Source of the DNA: Variovorax sp. S12S4
Lineage (GTDB): Bacteria; Pseudomonadota; Gammaproteobacteria; Burkholderiales; Burkholderiaceae_C
Reading direction: 5' to 3'
Assembly (NCBI RefSeq): GCF_023195515.1
Contig: NZ_JALPKR020000002.1
Coordinates: 310,001-374,000, forward strand
Length of the DNA: 64,000 nt
Part shown: piece by piece, positions 9,086-18,759 of the stretch
How positions within the stretch are numbered: position 1 is the stretch's first letter
Layout of the letters: each line of letters opens with the position of its first letter
Made by a program: the position numbers and the translations under genes
Notes under the pieces: generated by a model
What the model was told of the DNA's origin: nothing
Seen by the model: the letters and a program-made list of their open reading frames with translations, nothing else
Database searches by the model: none

Positions 9086-10105
9086 ATGGCTTATCAACAA
9101 CAGAAGATCTCCCTCACCCGCTACCTCGTCGAACAACAGCGTGCCGACGGCCTCATTCCCGGCCAGCTGCGCCTGCTGCTCGAAGTGGTGGCCCGCGCCT
9201 GCAAAAGCATCAGCCAGGCCGTCAACAAGGGCGCGCTGGGCGGAGTGCTCGGCACCGCCGAGAGCGAGAACGTGCAGGGCGAAATCCAGAAGAAGCTGGA
9301 CATCATTGCCAATGAAGTGCTGATTGAGGCCAACGAATGGGGCGGCCACCTCGCGGCCATGGCCAGCGAAGAAATGGACAGCATCTACGTGGTGCCCAAC
9401 CGCTACCCGCAGGGCGAATACCTGCTCATGTTCGACCCGCTCGACGGCAGCAGCAACATCGACGTGAACGTGAGCATTGGCACCATCTTCAGCGTGCTGA
9501 AAAAGCCCGACGACACCCCCGGCGTGCAGGAAGCCGACTTTTTGCAGCCCGGCACCCAGCAAGTGGCCGCCGGCTACTGCATCTACGGCCCGCAAACCAC
9601 CCTGGTGCTGACCGTGGGCAACGGCGTGGCCATGTTCACGCTCGACCGCGAGCAAGGCAGCTTTGTGCTCACGCAGGAAGACATCCAGATTCCGGCGGAC
9701 ACGAAAGAATTTGCCATCAACATGAGCAACATGCGCCACTGGGACGAGCCCATGAAGCGCTACATCGACGAGTGCCTGGCCGGCAAGGAAGGCCCGCGCG
9801 GCAAAGACTTCAACATGCGCTGGATTGCCAGCATGGTGGCCGACGTGCACCGCATCTTGATGCGCGGCGGCGTGTTCATGTACCCGTGGGACAAACGGGA
9901 GCCCGAAAAGGCCGGCAAGCTGCGCCTGATGTACGAGGCCAACCCCATGAGCTGGCTTGTCGAACAGGCCGGCGGCGCCGCCACCAACGGCAAGCAGCGC
10001 ATCCTCGACCTGAAGCCCACCAAACTGCACGAGCGCGTGAGCGTGATGTTGGGTTCGCGTAACGAAGTCGAGCGTTTGACGCAGTACCACGCCGAAAAGG
10101 CCTGA
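9086..10105 (+). CDS. fbp: Fructose-1,6-bisphosphatase, class I
   Basis: 339 residues, full length for class I FBPase. The metal/phosphate motif [21 protein letters not shown] and the catalytic-site segment [18 protein letters not shown] are both present. It dephosphorylates fructose-1,6-bisphosphate in gluconeogenesis and, in autotrophs, in the Calvin cycle. The start at 9086 follows pepN by 23 nt with an AAGGAA ribosome site, so the two are probably read together. The promoter of the downstream tRNA lies just after the fbp stop. Confidence 0.96.
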   Translation: MAYQQQKISLTRYLVEQQRADGLIPGQLRLLLEVVARACKSISQAVNKGALGGVLGTAESENVQGEIQKKLDIIANEVLIEANEWGGHLAAMASEEMDSIYVVPNRYPQGEYLLMFDPLDGSSNIDVNVSIGTIFSVLKKPDDTPGVQEADFLQPGTQQVAAGYCIYGPQTTLVLTVGNGVAMFTLDREQGSFVLTQEDIQIPADTKEFAINMSNMRHWDEPMKRYIDECLAGKEGPRGKDFNMRWIASMVADVHRILMRGGVFMYPWDKREPEKAGKLRLMYEANPMSWLVEQAGGAATNGKQRILDLKPTKLHERVSVMLGSRNEVERLTQYHAEKA

Positions 10106-10113
10106 CGGGTTGC

Positions 10114-10119
10114 TATAAT
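10114..10119 (+). promoter_or_regulatory. -10 element of the tRNA-Thr promoter
   Basis: TATAAT sits 10 nt before the first base of the tRNA. The -35 region would fall inside the 3' end of fbp, where I see no strong TTGACA match. Confidence 0.6.
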
Positions 10120-10129
10120 CGCAGGCTTA

Positions 10130-10205
10130 GCCGGTGTAGCTCAGTCGGTAGAGCAGCTCATTCGTAATGAGAAGGTCGGGTGTTCGATTCATCTCTCCGG
10201 CACCA
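10130..10205 (+). tRNA. tRNA-Thr, anticodon CGT
   Basis: 76 nt including an encoded CCA end. The cloverleaf folds with D stem GCTC/GAGC, anticodon loop TTCGTAA (anticodon CGT, reading ACG), and T arm GGGTG-TTCGATT-CATCT. Two positions are not Watson-Crick as read: T6 against T67 in the acceptor stem and G27 against A43 at the top of the anticodon stem. These may be natural for this isoacceptor or sequence errors. The tRNA borders the accessory insert that follows. Confidence 0.92.
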
Positions 10206-10209
10206 ATTT

Positions 10210-10243
10210 AAAAGCCCCTAGCTGTCATGGTTAGGGGCTTTTT
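10210..10243 (+). terminator. Rho-independent terminator after tRNA-Thr
   Basis: AAAAGCCCCTA (10210-10220) pairs with TAGGGGCTTTT (10232-10242) around an 11-nt loop, and a T run follows the stem. Confidence 0.85.
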
Positions 10244-10807
10244 CTATGTCACTGACATGTGACTACGAGCAGATTAGGGCTGAATTCGTCCTTTACGCGG
10301 CTGATGGCCAAGGGCGAGCCGTTGGTTCGCTCGCTTGCTACTCGATCCCTCTTTGCGTGTGGCAGCCGCCTGTCCTTGATCGCGCTTCTGGTCTAAGTGC
10401 GGCCGTACTCGCTTGCGAGGAACCGGCTCGAATGAGGTGAGGGGCCTCGCACAGTTCATCCCGTGCAGTATTCCTTGGTCGAGACCGTCGAAGTAGTTCA
10501 TCTTCGTGCGGCCCTGCACAGGGCCTTGGTTCTTAGTCTCGGCAATGTGACCGGAATCACTTTAGCGGGCTTCGTGCGCCGCATCCGTGGCTTCGAACCG
10601 CTTGTACTGCTCTTTCATTTGGCCTCTCCGCCAAACACGATCTACTAGCTTTCGCGTGTCAGCACGGCGGCGTGTTTCTGTGATGCTGTCACGACCGGCT
10701 GCACCCCCTCGCGTTTTCGTTGGAGTTTTGATAGACAAAGGTGAACCCGCATGTAACGATCTTTACTTCTTTTACTCGCCGTGTTGGCAACGCGCGGCCG
10801 CTTGACC
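10244..10807. other. Non-coding or decayed DNA at the left edge of the accessory insert
   Basis: About 560 bp between the tRNA terminator and the OLD-family gene. Only short open frames occur on either strand and none looks like a known protein. On the minus strand one frame stays open from about 10619 to 10274 except for a single TAA, which could be a decayed small gene, but I cannot assign it. No integrase or transposase fragment and no second copy of the tRNA 3' end was recognised here. Confidence 0.5.
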
Positions 10808-12365
10808 ATGAAATATCGCGAGAGTAAGAACGATAAGACCCTACGAGCATGGTTCGCTGGAGACATGACCCGAGGAATACTCAGGCGGATACTTTTGCGG
10901 AGCGGGGTTTTTCGCGGATTGAATTCCCTCGACATTACCTTTGAATATCCCATAACTGCCATTGCCGGAAAAAATGGAGCGGGAAAATCAACGATTCTCG
11001 CGTTGGCATGCTGTGCGTTTCACAACGCAGATGACGGATTCAAACTACCGAGGCGCCGAAATTCATACTATACATTCTCCGATTTTTTTATTCAAAATTC
11101 TGCCGAAACCTCCCCCAGGGCATCGAGATATATTTCTCATTTGCCTATAACAAATGGAAAAAAAGTCCAACCGTTCCCGACGGGGTTGGAGTGGCAGGAC
11201 AGATTAGAAAAAAACAAAAGGCGGAAAATGGAATGACTACGACAGACGAGTCACTAGGACAGTTGTTTTTCTTGGAATTGAGCGAATCGTCCCACATAGC
11301 GAAAGAAGCCAAAGTAGATCATATTCTAAAGTTTTCAAAGATTCAAAACCAAAAGGCTGGGAAGACAAAGTACGGGAGATAGTCGGCTATATCCTCGGAA
11401 AGGTGTACTCAGATTTCAGATATCTCGAACACTCTAAATACAGCCTTCCTATCGTAAAAACCAAAGATCACGTCTACTCAGGATTCAACATGGGCGCAGG
11501 GGAGAATGCGCTGTTTGAAATATTCTCAACAATTTATGCAGCAGGGGATGGTGCGCTCCTCGTGATGGACGAAATAGAACTGGGATTGCATGCAGAAGCT
11601 CAAAAGAGATTTATAGAGAGCTTAAAGGAAATTTGCCTGGAAATGCATACTCAGATTATTTGCACCACTCATTCCAGAGAGATATTCGATTGCCTGCCTA
11701 ACGATGCACGATTTTTCGTAGAAAATGTCAATGGCAAAACGCGAGTCACACAAGGAATTTCATCGGATTTTGCCTTTACCAAGATGGGCGGTAAAGCTGG
11801 ATTGGAACTTGACGTTTATGTCGAAGACGAAGTCGCAAAGGCGATCTTGGCAGCGGCTCTTCCCTCCTCAGTAAGAGCGCGAATCACCATTACTGTGATA
11901 GGTTCTGCGACAGCACTAGCGCGCCAACTCGCAGCCCTTTACGTACGGGGAGAAACAAAACCTGTTCTTGCAATTTTTGATGGCGATCAACGATCAAAAG
12001 AGACCGACAATCTAGAACATGCTAAAAAAATGGCAGAAAAGATAAGCGCTGACTTTCCCCAATGGTTCAAGAATCATATTTGCTATTTGCCAGGCGAAAC
12101 CTGGCCAGAAGCTTGGTTACTGCAAGAGGCGACGAAGGTCTTGGCGCATCTGTCGTTGGGCATTGGTTGCGAGCCAGAGGAACTGGCCGAAATCATCGAA
12201 TACGGCTTACAGGCTGGTAAACACAACGAATTCTTTGAGATGGCAAAACATCTTGGCCTCGAACAAGGGCAATGCCTCCAGTATTTCACCTCTGCCGCCA
12301 TGGCCTCAGAGGAATTAACCCCTATTGCGGAGAAAATTTCCGCCACTCTTTTGCTCAATGGGTAA
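10808..12365 (+). pseudogene. OLD-family ATPase-TOPRIM nuclease, reading frame broken twice
   Basis: Three frames join into one protein of about 519 residues if one base is added at the C5 run 11112-11116 and one at the A7 run 11208-11214. The N-terminal part has Walker A AGKNGAGKST. After the second break come GAGE and Walker B LLVMDEIELGLH with the switch TTHS. A TOPRIM-like half follows, with VYVEDEVA and AIFDGDQ supplying the acidic metal ligands. OLD proteins are ATP-regulated nucleases common in phage-defence systems. The gene is visibly richer in A/T than its neighbours, a sign of transfer. The start at 10808 is a best guess; 10866 is possible. Real decay and sequencing error are both possible, and homopolymer placement favours error. 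Confidence 0.75.
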
Positions 12366-12507
12366 AGAAGCTTCGCTTTTGTGCAGCTTCGAGCTGAGCA
12401 TGCATTGGATTTTCCGAGCTGCCGAGGTGTCACGACGTTTAAGAGCTGGCACGCGCTTGGTCAATCTGTCGGGGGTTATCGCACCATGGTCGAAACGGCT
12501 CTACTTG

Positions 12508-13572
12508 CTAACCGAAGTGCTTTTCTCGATGACAGTTTGGGCAAAGAGCCCAGGTGTTATCCACCGTGTCATCACCACCTTGCGCCAACGGCGTGATGTG
12601 ATGCACCTCCAGGTACGGATCGCCAGTGGCCTTGCTGACAAACGGCGCCGGCTTCTTGCACCCTTCGCAGTGTCCCTCTGCTCGAAAGAGGACTTCAGCG
12701 ACCACATCGGGATTTCTCAAAAACGCCGTTGAAACGGTCCGAATGGTCTTGGGCTTCTTCGGCGCGTTGGTCAAGCGTGCGAGACGCTCTTGCCTTGGCC
12801 GCGTTGAGGCTTGAACCACGCGGTCTTGCAACTCTCGCTGCACATAGCCCGCGTCGGCGATCAAATCATCAGAGCGTGCGAGCGCAAGCTCAAACCACTT
12901 CGCACCGTCCGGCTCTTCGTGCATCTGCTGACGCGAGAAGGCTCCGGCATAAACAAATGGGTCGCCCTCCGCTTGCCGAACGAAAGCGAGTACTGGCAAG
13001 CCCGGCACGTTCAAGACCGCCGCGTTGGGCTTGAAGTGCTCCCCAAATTGCACGACGCCGTTCCGAGTGATGCTCTTCAGGTAGTACTTCAGCCGTTGGC
13101 CTTCTTCCAGCCACGCGTTGTTGTACTTGCCGCCGCTCATGGTCGCCTTGATGACGACTGCCGTTGGTTGATTGCCTGATTCAATGACCAGCATCCCTTC
13201 AGTTCGAGTGTCGTAGATCCCCGCAAAGATCAGGATGTCATGCGAGCTGTACGTTTCGCCAATGACGAAGTCCGATGCGCGAAACCGATCACCCACCCAA
13301 TCGGCAAACCGTCCTTCAAAGGGTTCAACGATGTCTTCGAACGTTTGGAGTCCAAGCGCGCGCATCTCTTCAGAAAGGCCGTCCTGCGTACTGCCGTTGA
13401 ATCGATTCAGGTATACGAACAAGTCCCCTACCCGTCTGAAACGGCTCACCCATATGCCGGCGCTGCGGATCTTGAACTTGATCGAATCGGGCAGAGCGCT
13501 CGCAAGCGCGGGCTTCTGGACAGCTTCTAAAACGTACTCGCGCGCCGCGTGGATGGGGCTCATTGTGTTCAT
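12508..13572 (-). CDS. HNH endonuclease, McrA-like C-terminal domain, probable restriction/defence nuclease
   Basis: 354 residues from ATG 13572; alternatives at 13563 and upstream exist and no strong ribosome site decides. The C-terminal 60 residues are a zinc-type HNH domain: CEGCKK, then LEVHHITPLAQGG, then ALCPNCHREKHFG. The N-terminal 280 residues are not assigned; they contain GETYSSHDILIFAGIYDTR and KATMSGGKYNNAWLEEG and could be a DNA-recognition module, as in type IV or HNH-type restriction enzymes. It converges on the OLD-family gene with 142 bp between their ends, so the two are neighbours but not one operon. Phage or foreign-DNA restriction is the likely role (inference). Confidence 0.8.
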   Translation of the reverse strand: MNTMSPIHAAREYVLEAVQKPALASALPDSIKFKIRSAGIWVSRFRRVGDLFVYLNRFNGSTQDGLSEEMRALGLQTFEDIVEPFEGRFADWVGDRFRASDFVIGETYSSHDILIFAGIYDTRTEGMLVIESGNQPTAVVIKATMSGGKYNNAWLEEGQRLKYYLKSITRNGVVQFGEHFKPNAAVLNVPGLPVLAFVRQAEGDPFVYAGAFSRQQMHEEPDGAKWFELALARSDDLIADAGYVQRELQDRVVQASTRPRQERLARLTNAPKKPKTIRTVSTAFLRNPDVVAEVLFRAEGHCEGCKKPAPFVSKATGDPYLEVHHITPLAQGGDDTVDNTWALCPNCHREKHFG

Positions 13573-13651
13573 CGCTTGGAATGGACACATTGTGGTGTAA
13601 CTTGTTAACGATTTGCCGTGAGATTGGCATTCGCTAACTATCTCGGCGCAC

Positions 13652-13670
13652 CTTCCGCTTTGAGCGGAAG
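13652..13670. repeat. Perfect hairpin upstream of the phosphotransacetylase-like gene
   Basis: CTTCCGCT (13652-13659) and AGCGGAAG (13663-13670) form an 8-bp stem with a 3-nt loop and no T run. It lies between the divergent HNH gene and the following gene, near the right edge of the accessory insert. It could be an operator or an insertion scar. Confidence 0.4.
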
Positions 13671-13722
13671 TCCTCCAGTCAGTTACTGCAAACTTCCAGA
13701 ACCACCCACGCTCGGAGCCCAC

Positions 13723-14676
13723 ATGGCCCCCTCACCCTCCGCCTCCCACCCCCACTACGACCGCCTAATCACCGCAGCCCGCGCCCTCCCACCCCTGCGC
13801 GTCGCAGTCGTCCACCCAGCCAACGCCGTCTCCCTCGAGGCAGCCCTCGCTTCAGCCGCCCTCGGCCTCATCGCCCCCACGCTCATCGGCCCGCGCGCAA
13901 AAATCGAAGCCGCGGCACGCGAGGCGAATGCAGACCTCTCCAACATCCCCATCGTCGACGCCCCCCACAGCCACGCCGCAGCCGATGCCGCCGTAGCCAT
14001 GGCCTTGCGCGGCGAGGTCGATGCGTTGATGAAGGGCAGCCTGCACACTGATGAGTTGATGGGCGCGGTGGTGCGGCGCGAGGGCGGGCTGCGCACGTCG
14101 CGGCGCATCAGTCACTGCTTTGTGATGGACGTTCCGGGGCACCCGCAGCCGCTCATCATTTCTGACGCGGCCATCAACATTGCGCCCACGCTCGATGAAA
14201 AGGTCGACATCGTGCAGAACGCGATCGACCTTGCGCATGCGCTGCAGATGCCCGCAGTGCGGGTTGCCATTCTCTCGGCCACTGAAACGGTCAGCACCAA
14301 GGTGCCTTCCACGCTGGATGCAGCGGTGCTGTGCAAGATGGCCGACCGCGGGCAGATTACCGGCGCAGAAGTCGACGGGCCGTTGGCCATGGACAACGCC
14401 ATCGACCCGGAGGCGGCACGCATCAAGGGCATCGTGTCGCCGGTGGCGGGCCGCGCCAATGTGCTGATCGTGCCCAGCCTGGACGCGGGCAACATGCTGG
14501 CAAAGAGCCTCACCTTTCTGGGCGGGGCGTATGCGGCAGGCATTGTGCTGGGCACGCGGGTGCCGGTCATCCTGACGAGCCGGGCCGACTCGGAGCCGGC
14601 GCGCCTGGCCTCTTGCGCGGTGGCGTCGATGCTGGCCAAGGCGGGGCGCGAGCGACTCATCAAGGCGGTGGGCTGA
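13723..14676 (+). CDS. Phosphate acetyl/butyryltransferase family protein
   Basis: 317 residues starting MAPSPSASHPHYDRL at 13723; an earlier in-frame ATG would extend into the intergenic hairpin. The fold-specific stretches are GEVDALMKGSLHTDELMGAV, SDAAINIAPTLDEKVDIVQNAI, DGPLAMDNAID and LIVPSLDAGNMLAKSL. These belong to the short phosphate acyltransferase group, often fused to a MaoC domain that is absent here. It swaps phosphate for CoA on short acyl groups. The usual partner, acetate kinase, is about 8 kb downstream on the other strand (22891-24089) and is frame-broken. Together they would make the acetyl-CoA/acetyl-phosphate/acetate route. Confidence 0.85.
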   Translation: MAPSPSASHPHYDRLITAARALPPLRVAVVHPANAVSLEAALASAALGLIAPTLIGPRAKIEAAAREANADLSNIPIVDAPHSHAAADAAVAMALRGEVDALMKGSLHTDELMGAVVRREGGLRTSRRISHCFVMDVPGHPQPLIISDAAINIAPTLDEKVDIVQNAIDLAHALQMPAVRVAILSATETVSTKVPSTLDAAVLCKMADRGQITGAEVDGPLAMDNAIDPEAARIKGIVSPVAGRANVLIVPSLDAGNMLAKSLTFLGGAYAAGIVLGTRVPVILTSRADSEPARLASCAVASMLAKAGRERLIKAVG

Positions 14677-14847
14677 CGCCTCCTTTTCGAAGCCCGGCGG
14701 CAACCCGCATTTGTATGCCGGCACCCCGCTAACTCCCAATAGGTAGTTCTCCCTCGTTTCAGGCTGCACTGCACCACCCAAACTGCTGCCAAAGGCGCAT
14801 CATCGCCTTGGGCGAACCCGCGTTGCAGACCGTGTGCGAGGCAGAGC

Positions 14848-17800
14848 ATGACAAGGTTCAAGAAGGTCTTCTGGATCGGCACTGGGCTCGCCGTGCTGGG
14901 TGCGCTCGGTGCCTTTCTGGTGGTCAATGAACTGAAGACCTCGCGGCTGCAATCTGCCCTGTGGCGCGACTTTTCCGCCGGCGCCACCTTCAGCGTCGAC
15001 TCGGGCCCGAGCAACGCCATTCGCTTTCCGCAAACGGGGCCGTACGACGAGCGAATGGGCTATCACGATCTGCCCCGCTTCATCGAGCGGCTCGGGCCGC
15101 AAGGCTTCACCATCACCAGGCAGGCGCGCATGTCGCCGCGGCTCATCGAGTTGCAGGAGCGCGGGCTTTTTACGCCCTACCGCGAAAAGAACCAGGCCGG
15201 CCTTACGGTGCGCGACTGCCGCAACACGGCGCTGCTGCACACGCGGGTGCCGCAGCGCGCGTACGAGCGCTTTGAAGAGGTGCCGCCGCTGCTGGTGAGC
15301 AGCCTGCTGTTCGTCGAAGACCGCCACCTGCTCGACGCGGAGCCGCCGCAACGCAACCCGGCGCTCGACCCCGAACGCTTTGCCAAGGCCGCGCTGGAGC
15401 ATGGGCTGCGGGTGTTCAGCCCCAGCCAGTCGGCCACGGGCGGCAGCACGCTGGCCACGCAAATCGAAAAGTACCGCCATTCGCCGCACGGCCGCACGGG
15501 CTCGGTGCGCGAAAAGCTGCGGCAGATGGCGTCTGCATCTGTGCGCGCCTATCAAGACGGAGACGACACGCTGGCGCGGCGCCGGCAGATCGTGGTCGAC
15601 TACCTCGACACGGTGCCGCTGGCTGCGCGCCCGGGCATGGGCGAGGTGCACGGCATGGGCGACGGGCTGTGGGCCTGGTATGGGCGCGACTTCCGGGAGG
15701 TGAACCGCCTGCTGGCCGACCAGGCCGAGGGCGCCGCCCCCACGCCCGATGCGCTGCGGCGCCAGGCGCAGGCCTTCAAGCAGGCGCTGTCGCTGATGAT
15801 TGCGCAGCGCCGCCCGTCGCAGCACCTGCTGGGAGACGGCGCAAGCCTGGGCCGGCTCACCAACAGCTACCTGCGGCTGATGGCCGAGGCGGGCGTTATT
15901 TCGCCCACGCTGCGCGATGCGGCGTTGCCCCTGCCCTTGCACCTGCGGCCAGAGCTGCCCCCGACCGCGCGGCCAGACTTTGTTCAGCGCAAGGCCACGA
16001 GCGCGCTGCGCACCCACATTTCCACCCTGCTCGACGTGCCGCGTGCCTATGACCTGGAGCGGCTCGACCTGGAGGCCGAGACCAGCCTGGACGGCGAGGC
16101 GCAAGCGCTGGCGGCACAGGTGCTGGCGGGCCTGCGCATGCCGGCCGCGGCCAAGGCGGCGGGGTTGTACGGCCCGCACCTGCTGGATGCGGGCGCAGAC
16201 CCGAGCCCGCTGGTCTACAGCTTCACGCTGTTCGAGCGCGGCCCCCAGGCCAACCTGCTGCGGGTTCAGGCAGACAGCATCGACCAGCCCTTCGACGTGA
16301 ACCAGGGCGCGCGGCTCGACCTTGGCTCCACTGCCAAGCTGCGCACGCTGGTGAGCTACCTCGAGCTGGTGGCCGAGCTGCACGCCAGTTGGTCCGGCCT
16401 GGGCACCGCGCAGCTCACGGCACTGGCGCCCAGCCCGCGCGACCCGCTGGGCGTGTGGGCGCGGCAGTACCTGTTGCGCGCCAAGGACAAGCGCCTGGCG
16501 CCCATGCTCGAAGCGGCCATGGAGCGCAAGTATTCGGCCAACCCGGGCGAAGCCTTCTTTACCGGCGGCGGCCTGCACCAGTTCGAAAATTTCGAGCGCT
16601 CGCGCAACAACGAGTTCATCACCGTGCGCGAAGGCTTCAAGCATTCGATCAACCTGGTGTTCATTCGCCTGATGCGCGACGTGGTGCGCCACCGCATGTT
16701 CGGCGGCGAGTCAGACGCGGAGCAACTGCTCAAAGACCCTGCCGACCCGCGGCGGCGCGAACTGCTCGTGCGCTTTGCGGACCGCGAGGGCTCGGCCTTT
16801 CTGATGCGCTTCTATCGCAAGTACCAGCGCCTGCCGGCCGCCGATGCCCAGGCCTTGCTGCTGCGCGGCGTAAGGCCTTCGGCGCCGCGCCTGGCCAGCG
16901 TGCTGTTCACCGTGGAGCCGGAGGCCGACGAGGCACGGCTCGAAGAGCTGCTTTCGCAGAAGCTGGGCCGCGGATACGAAGGCTCGCCGCGCGAACTGCG
17001 TGCGCTGCGCACCACCTACGCCAACCTGTCGCTGGCAGACCGCGGCTACGTGGCGCGCGTGCATCCGCTGGAGCTGTGGCTGGTGGGCTATTTGCAAAAG
17101 CACCCCGGCGCCACGCTGGCCGATGTGTTGAACGCCAGCACCAGCGAACGGCAAGAGGTCTACGCATGGCTCTTCAAGACGCGCCACAAGAGCGCGCAAG
17201 ACACGCGCCTGCGCGAGCTGATCGAGATCGACGCGTTCGCGCAGATCCACCGCTCGTGGCAACGCCTGGGCTATCCGTTCGAATCGCTCACGCCTTCATA
17301 CGCAAGCGCCATCGGCGCATCGGGCGACCGGCCCGCTGCGCTGGCGGAGCTGATGGGCATCATCGCCAGCGACGGCATGCGCCAGCCGGTGCAGCGCGTG
17401 GGCTCATTGCACTTTGCGCGCGAGACCCCTTACGAAACACGGCTGGAGCCGCGCAACGCCAGTGCCGAGCAGGTGCTGCCCGCGGAGGTGGCTGCCACCG
17501 TGCGCCAAGCGCTGGTCCAGGTGGTGCAAGACGGCACGGCCCGCCGCTTGAAGGGCGTGCTGGTGGATGCGAACGGCCGCGCGCTCGAAGTGGGCGGCAA
17601 GACCGGCACCGGCGACCATCGCTACGGCCACACCGGCGGCGGGCGCAAGTCTGCGGAGCGCAAGATCAGCCGCTCGGCGACCTTCGCGTTCACCATTGGC
17701 GACCGCTACTTCGGCACCATCATGGCCTACGTGCACGAGCCCCATGCCGCGCGGTACAAGTTCACCAGCGCGCTGCCAACGCAGCTGCTCAAGTCGCTGG

Positions 17801-17856
17801 GGCCGCAATTGCTGCCGGTGCTGGAGCGCAGCGGCTGCGGTGGCGGCGGCGACTGA
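14848..17856 (+). CDS. Large class A penicillin-binding protein (transglycosylase-transpeptidase)
   Basis: 1002 residues with one N-terminal membrane anchor (about 8-26). A GT51-like transglycosylase follows: FVEDRHLL near 150 and GGSTLATQIEKYR near 200. The other GT51 motifs are weakly conserved (REKLRQM, IVVDYLDTV), so glycan polymerising activity is uncertain. The transpeptidase motifs are SxxK at 494-497 (LGSTAKLRTL), SIN in FKHSINLVF near 590-600, and KTG at 918-920. The stretch of about 300 residues between SIN and KTG is far longer than usual and unassigned. The protein should crosslink peptidoglycan in the periplasm. No neighbour suggests a dedicated partner. Confidence 0.85.
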   Translation: MTRFKKVFWIGTGLAVLGALGAFLVVNELKTSRLQSALWRDFSAGATFSVDSGPSNAIRFPQTGPYDERMGYHDLPRFIERLGPQGFTITRQARMSPRLIELQERGLFTPYREKNQAGLTVRDCRNTALLHTRVPQRAYERFEEVPPLLVSSLLFVEDRHLLDAEPPQRNPALDPERFAKAALEHGLRVFSPSQSATGGSTLATQIEKYRHSPHGRTGSVREKLRQMASASVRAYQDGDDTLARRRQIVVDYLDTVPLAARPGMGEVHGMGDGLWAWYGRDFREVNRLLADQAEGAAPTPDALRRQAQAFKQALSLMIAQRRPSQHLLGDGASLGRLTNSYLRLMAEAGVISPTLRDAALPLPLHLRPELPPTARPDFVQRKATSALRTHISTLLDVPRAYDLERLDLEAETSLDGEAQALAAQVLAGLRMPAAAKAAGLYGPHLLDAGADPSPLVYSFTLFERGPQANLLRVQADSIDQPFDVNQGARLDLGSTAKLRTLVSYLELVAELHASWSGLGTAQLTALAPSPRDPLGVWARQYLLRAKDKRLAPMLEAAMERKYSANPGEAFFTGGGLHQFENFERSRNNEFITVREGFKHSINLVFIRLMRDVVRHRMFGGESDAEQLLKDPADPRRRELLVRFADREGSAFLMRFYRKYQRLPAADAQALLLRGVRPSAPRLASVLFTVEPEADEARLEELLSQKLGRGYEGSPRELRALRTTYANLSLADRGYVARVHPLELWLVGYLQKHPGATLADVLNASTSERQEVYAWLFKTRHKSAQDTRLRELIEIDAFAQIHRSWQRLGYPFESLTPSYASAIGASGDRPAALAELMGIIASDGMRQPVQRVGSLHFARETPYETRLEPRNASAEQVLPAEVAATVRQALVQVVQDGTARRLKGVLVDANGRALEVGGKTGTGDHRYGHTGGGRKSAERKISRSATFAFTIGDRYFGTIMAYVHEPHAARYKFTSALPTQLLKSLGPQLLPVLERSGCGGGGD

Positions 17857-18012
17857 CGCGCACCCCGCAGGTATAAAAAAACCGATGCCTGCAACAAGTT
17901 ATCGATAGCTAAGCTGGAACGTCGAAGCCTCTGAAAAGCGCACATGGGCGCACACCCGTGCAGCGAACGAGGTCCTTTTTCTTCATCGATCGACCAGCAG
18001 TTGCCACACACG

Positions 18013-18759
18013 ATGACATCTCTCCTCTCCGATGAACGGCCGGCCGACGGCTTGCCTGACCCCACCCTTCTTCCATCACCAACAGGCCAGCTGACACGGC
18101 GCGCCTTCATTGCAGAGGGTGGAGCGACCGGCATTGCCGGCGTGCTGGCTTCCGGGCCCATGGCCGCGTCAGCAGCAGCCGCTGCACCGGCAGGGGCGCA
18201 TGCGGTGCAGCCGCCCTCTTCTTCTACTTCCGTGCCGCTGGCGCTGCGCGTCAACGGCAAGAGCCATGCGCTGCAGGTCGACCCGCGCACGACGCTGCTC
18301 GACCTGTTGCGCGAGCAGATGGCGCTGCCGGGTACGAAGAAAGGCTGCGACCACGGCCAATGCGGCGCGTGCACGGTGCTCATCAACGGGCGGCGCATCA
18401 ACTCTTGCCTGGCGCTGGCGCTGTCTTACGACGGAGCGGAGGTCACGACCATCGAAGGGCTGGCGCGCGGTGACGAGCTGCATCCGATGCAGGCTGCGTT
18501 CATCAAGCACGACGGCTTTCAGTGCGGCTATTGCACCTCGGGGCAAATCTGCTCGGCGGTCGGCATGCTGCGCGAAGCCGAGCAAGGTGCGCCAAGCCAT
18601 GTCACGGCCGACGTGCGGCGCACCGGGCCCGTGGCGCCGCTGAGCGATGCGGAAATTCGCGAGCGCATGTCGGGCAACATCTGCCGCTGCGGCGCCTACC
18701 CCGGCATCGTGGCCGCGGTGCGCGAAGTGAGCCTGATGCCCCGAAGGAGCCGCGCATGA
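18013..18759 (+). CDS. paoA: PaoA-type periplasmic aldehyde oxidoreductase, [2Fe-2S] subunit
   Basis: 248 residues. A twin-arginine signal (LTRRAFIAEGGATGIAGVLA) near residues 30-50 marks Tat export of a folded cofactor protein. The plant-type [2Fe-2S] site is CDHGQCGACTVLINGRRINSC, and the second cluster is QCGYCTSGQIC with NICRCGAY. This is the small subunit of a three-subunit xanthine-dehydrogenase-family molybdoenzyme that oxidises aldehydes in the periplasm. The stop overlaps the paoB start (ATGA at 18756-18759), showing tight coupling. Confidence 0.92.
   Translation: MTSLLSDERPADGLPDPTLLPSPTGQLTRRAFIAEGGATGIAGVLASGPMAASAAAAAPAGAHAVQPPSSSTSVPLALRVNGKSHALQVDPRTTLLDLLREQMALPGTKKGCDHGQCGACTVLINGRRINSCLALALSYDGAEVTTIEGLARGDELHPMQAAFIKHDGFQCGYCTSGQICSAVGMLREAEQGAPSHVTADVRRTGPVAPLSDAEIRERMSGNICRCGAYPGIVAAVREVSLMPRRSRA

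Noticed and set aside
10244..10807. Short open frames (about 60-80 codons on both strands) left of the OLD-family gene
   Set aside because: No ribosome sites, no recognisable domains and mixed frames; described as non-coding or decayed.
10182..13722. Direct repeat of the tRNA-Thr 3' end as the right attachment site of the insert
   Set aside because: I looked for the last 20 or so bases of the tRNA near 13.5-13.7 kb and found no copy, and no integrase gene is visible. The tRNA link remains only positional.
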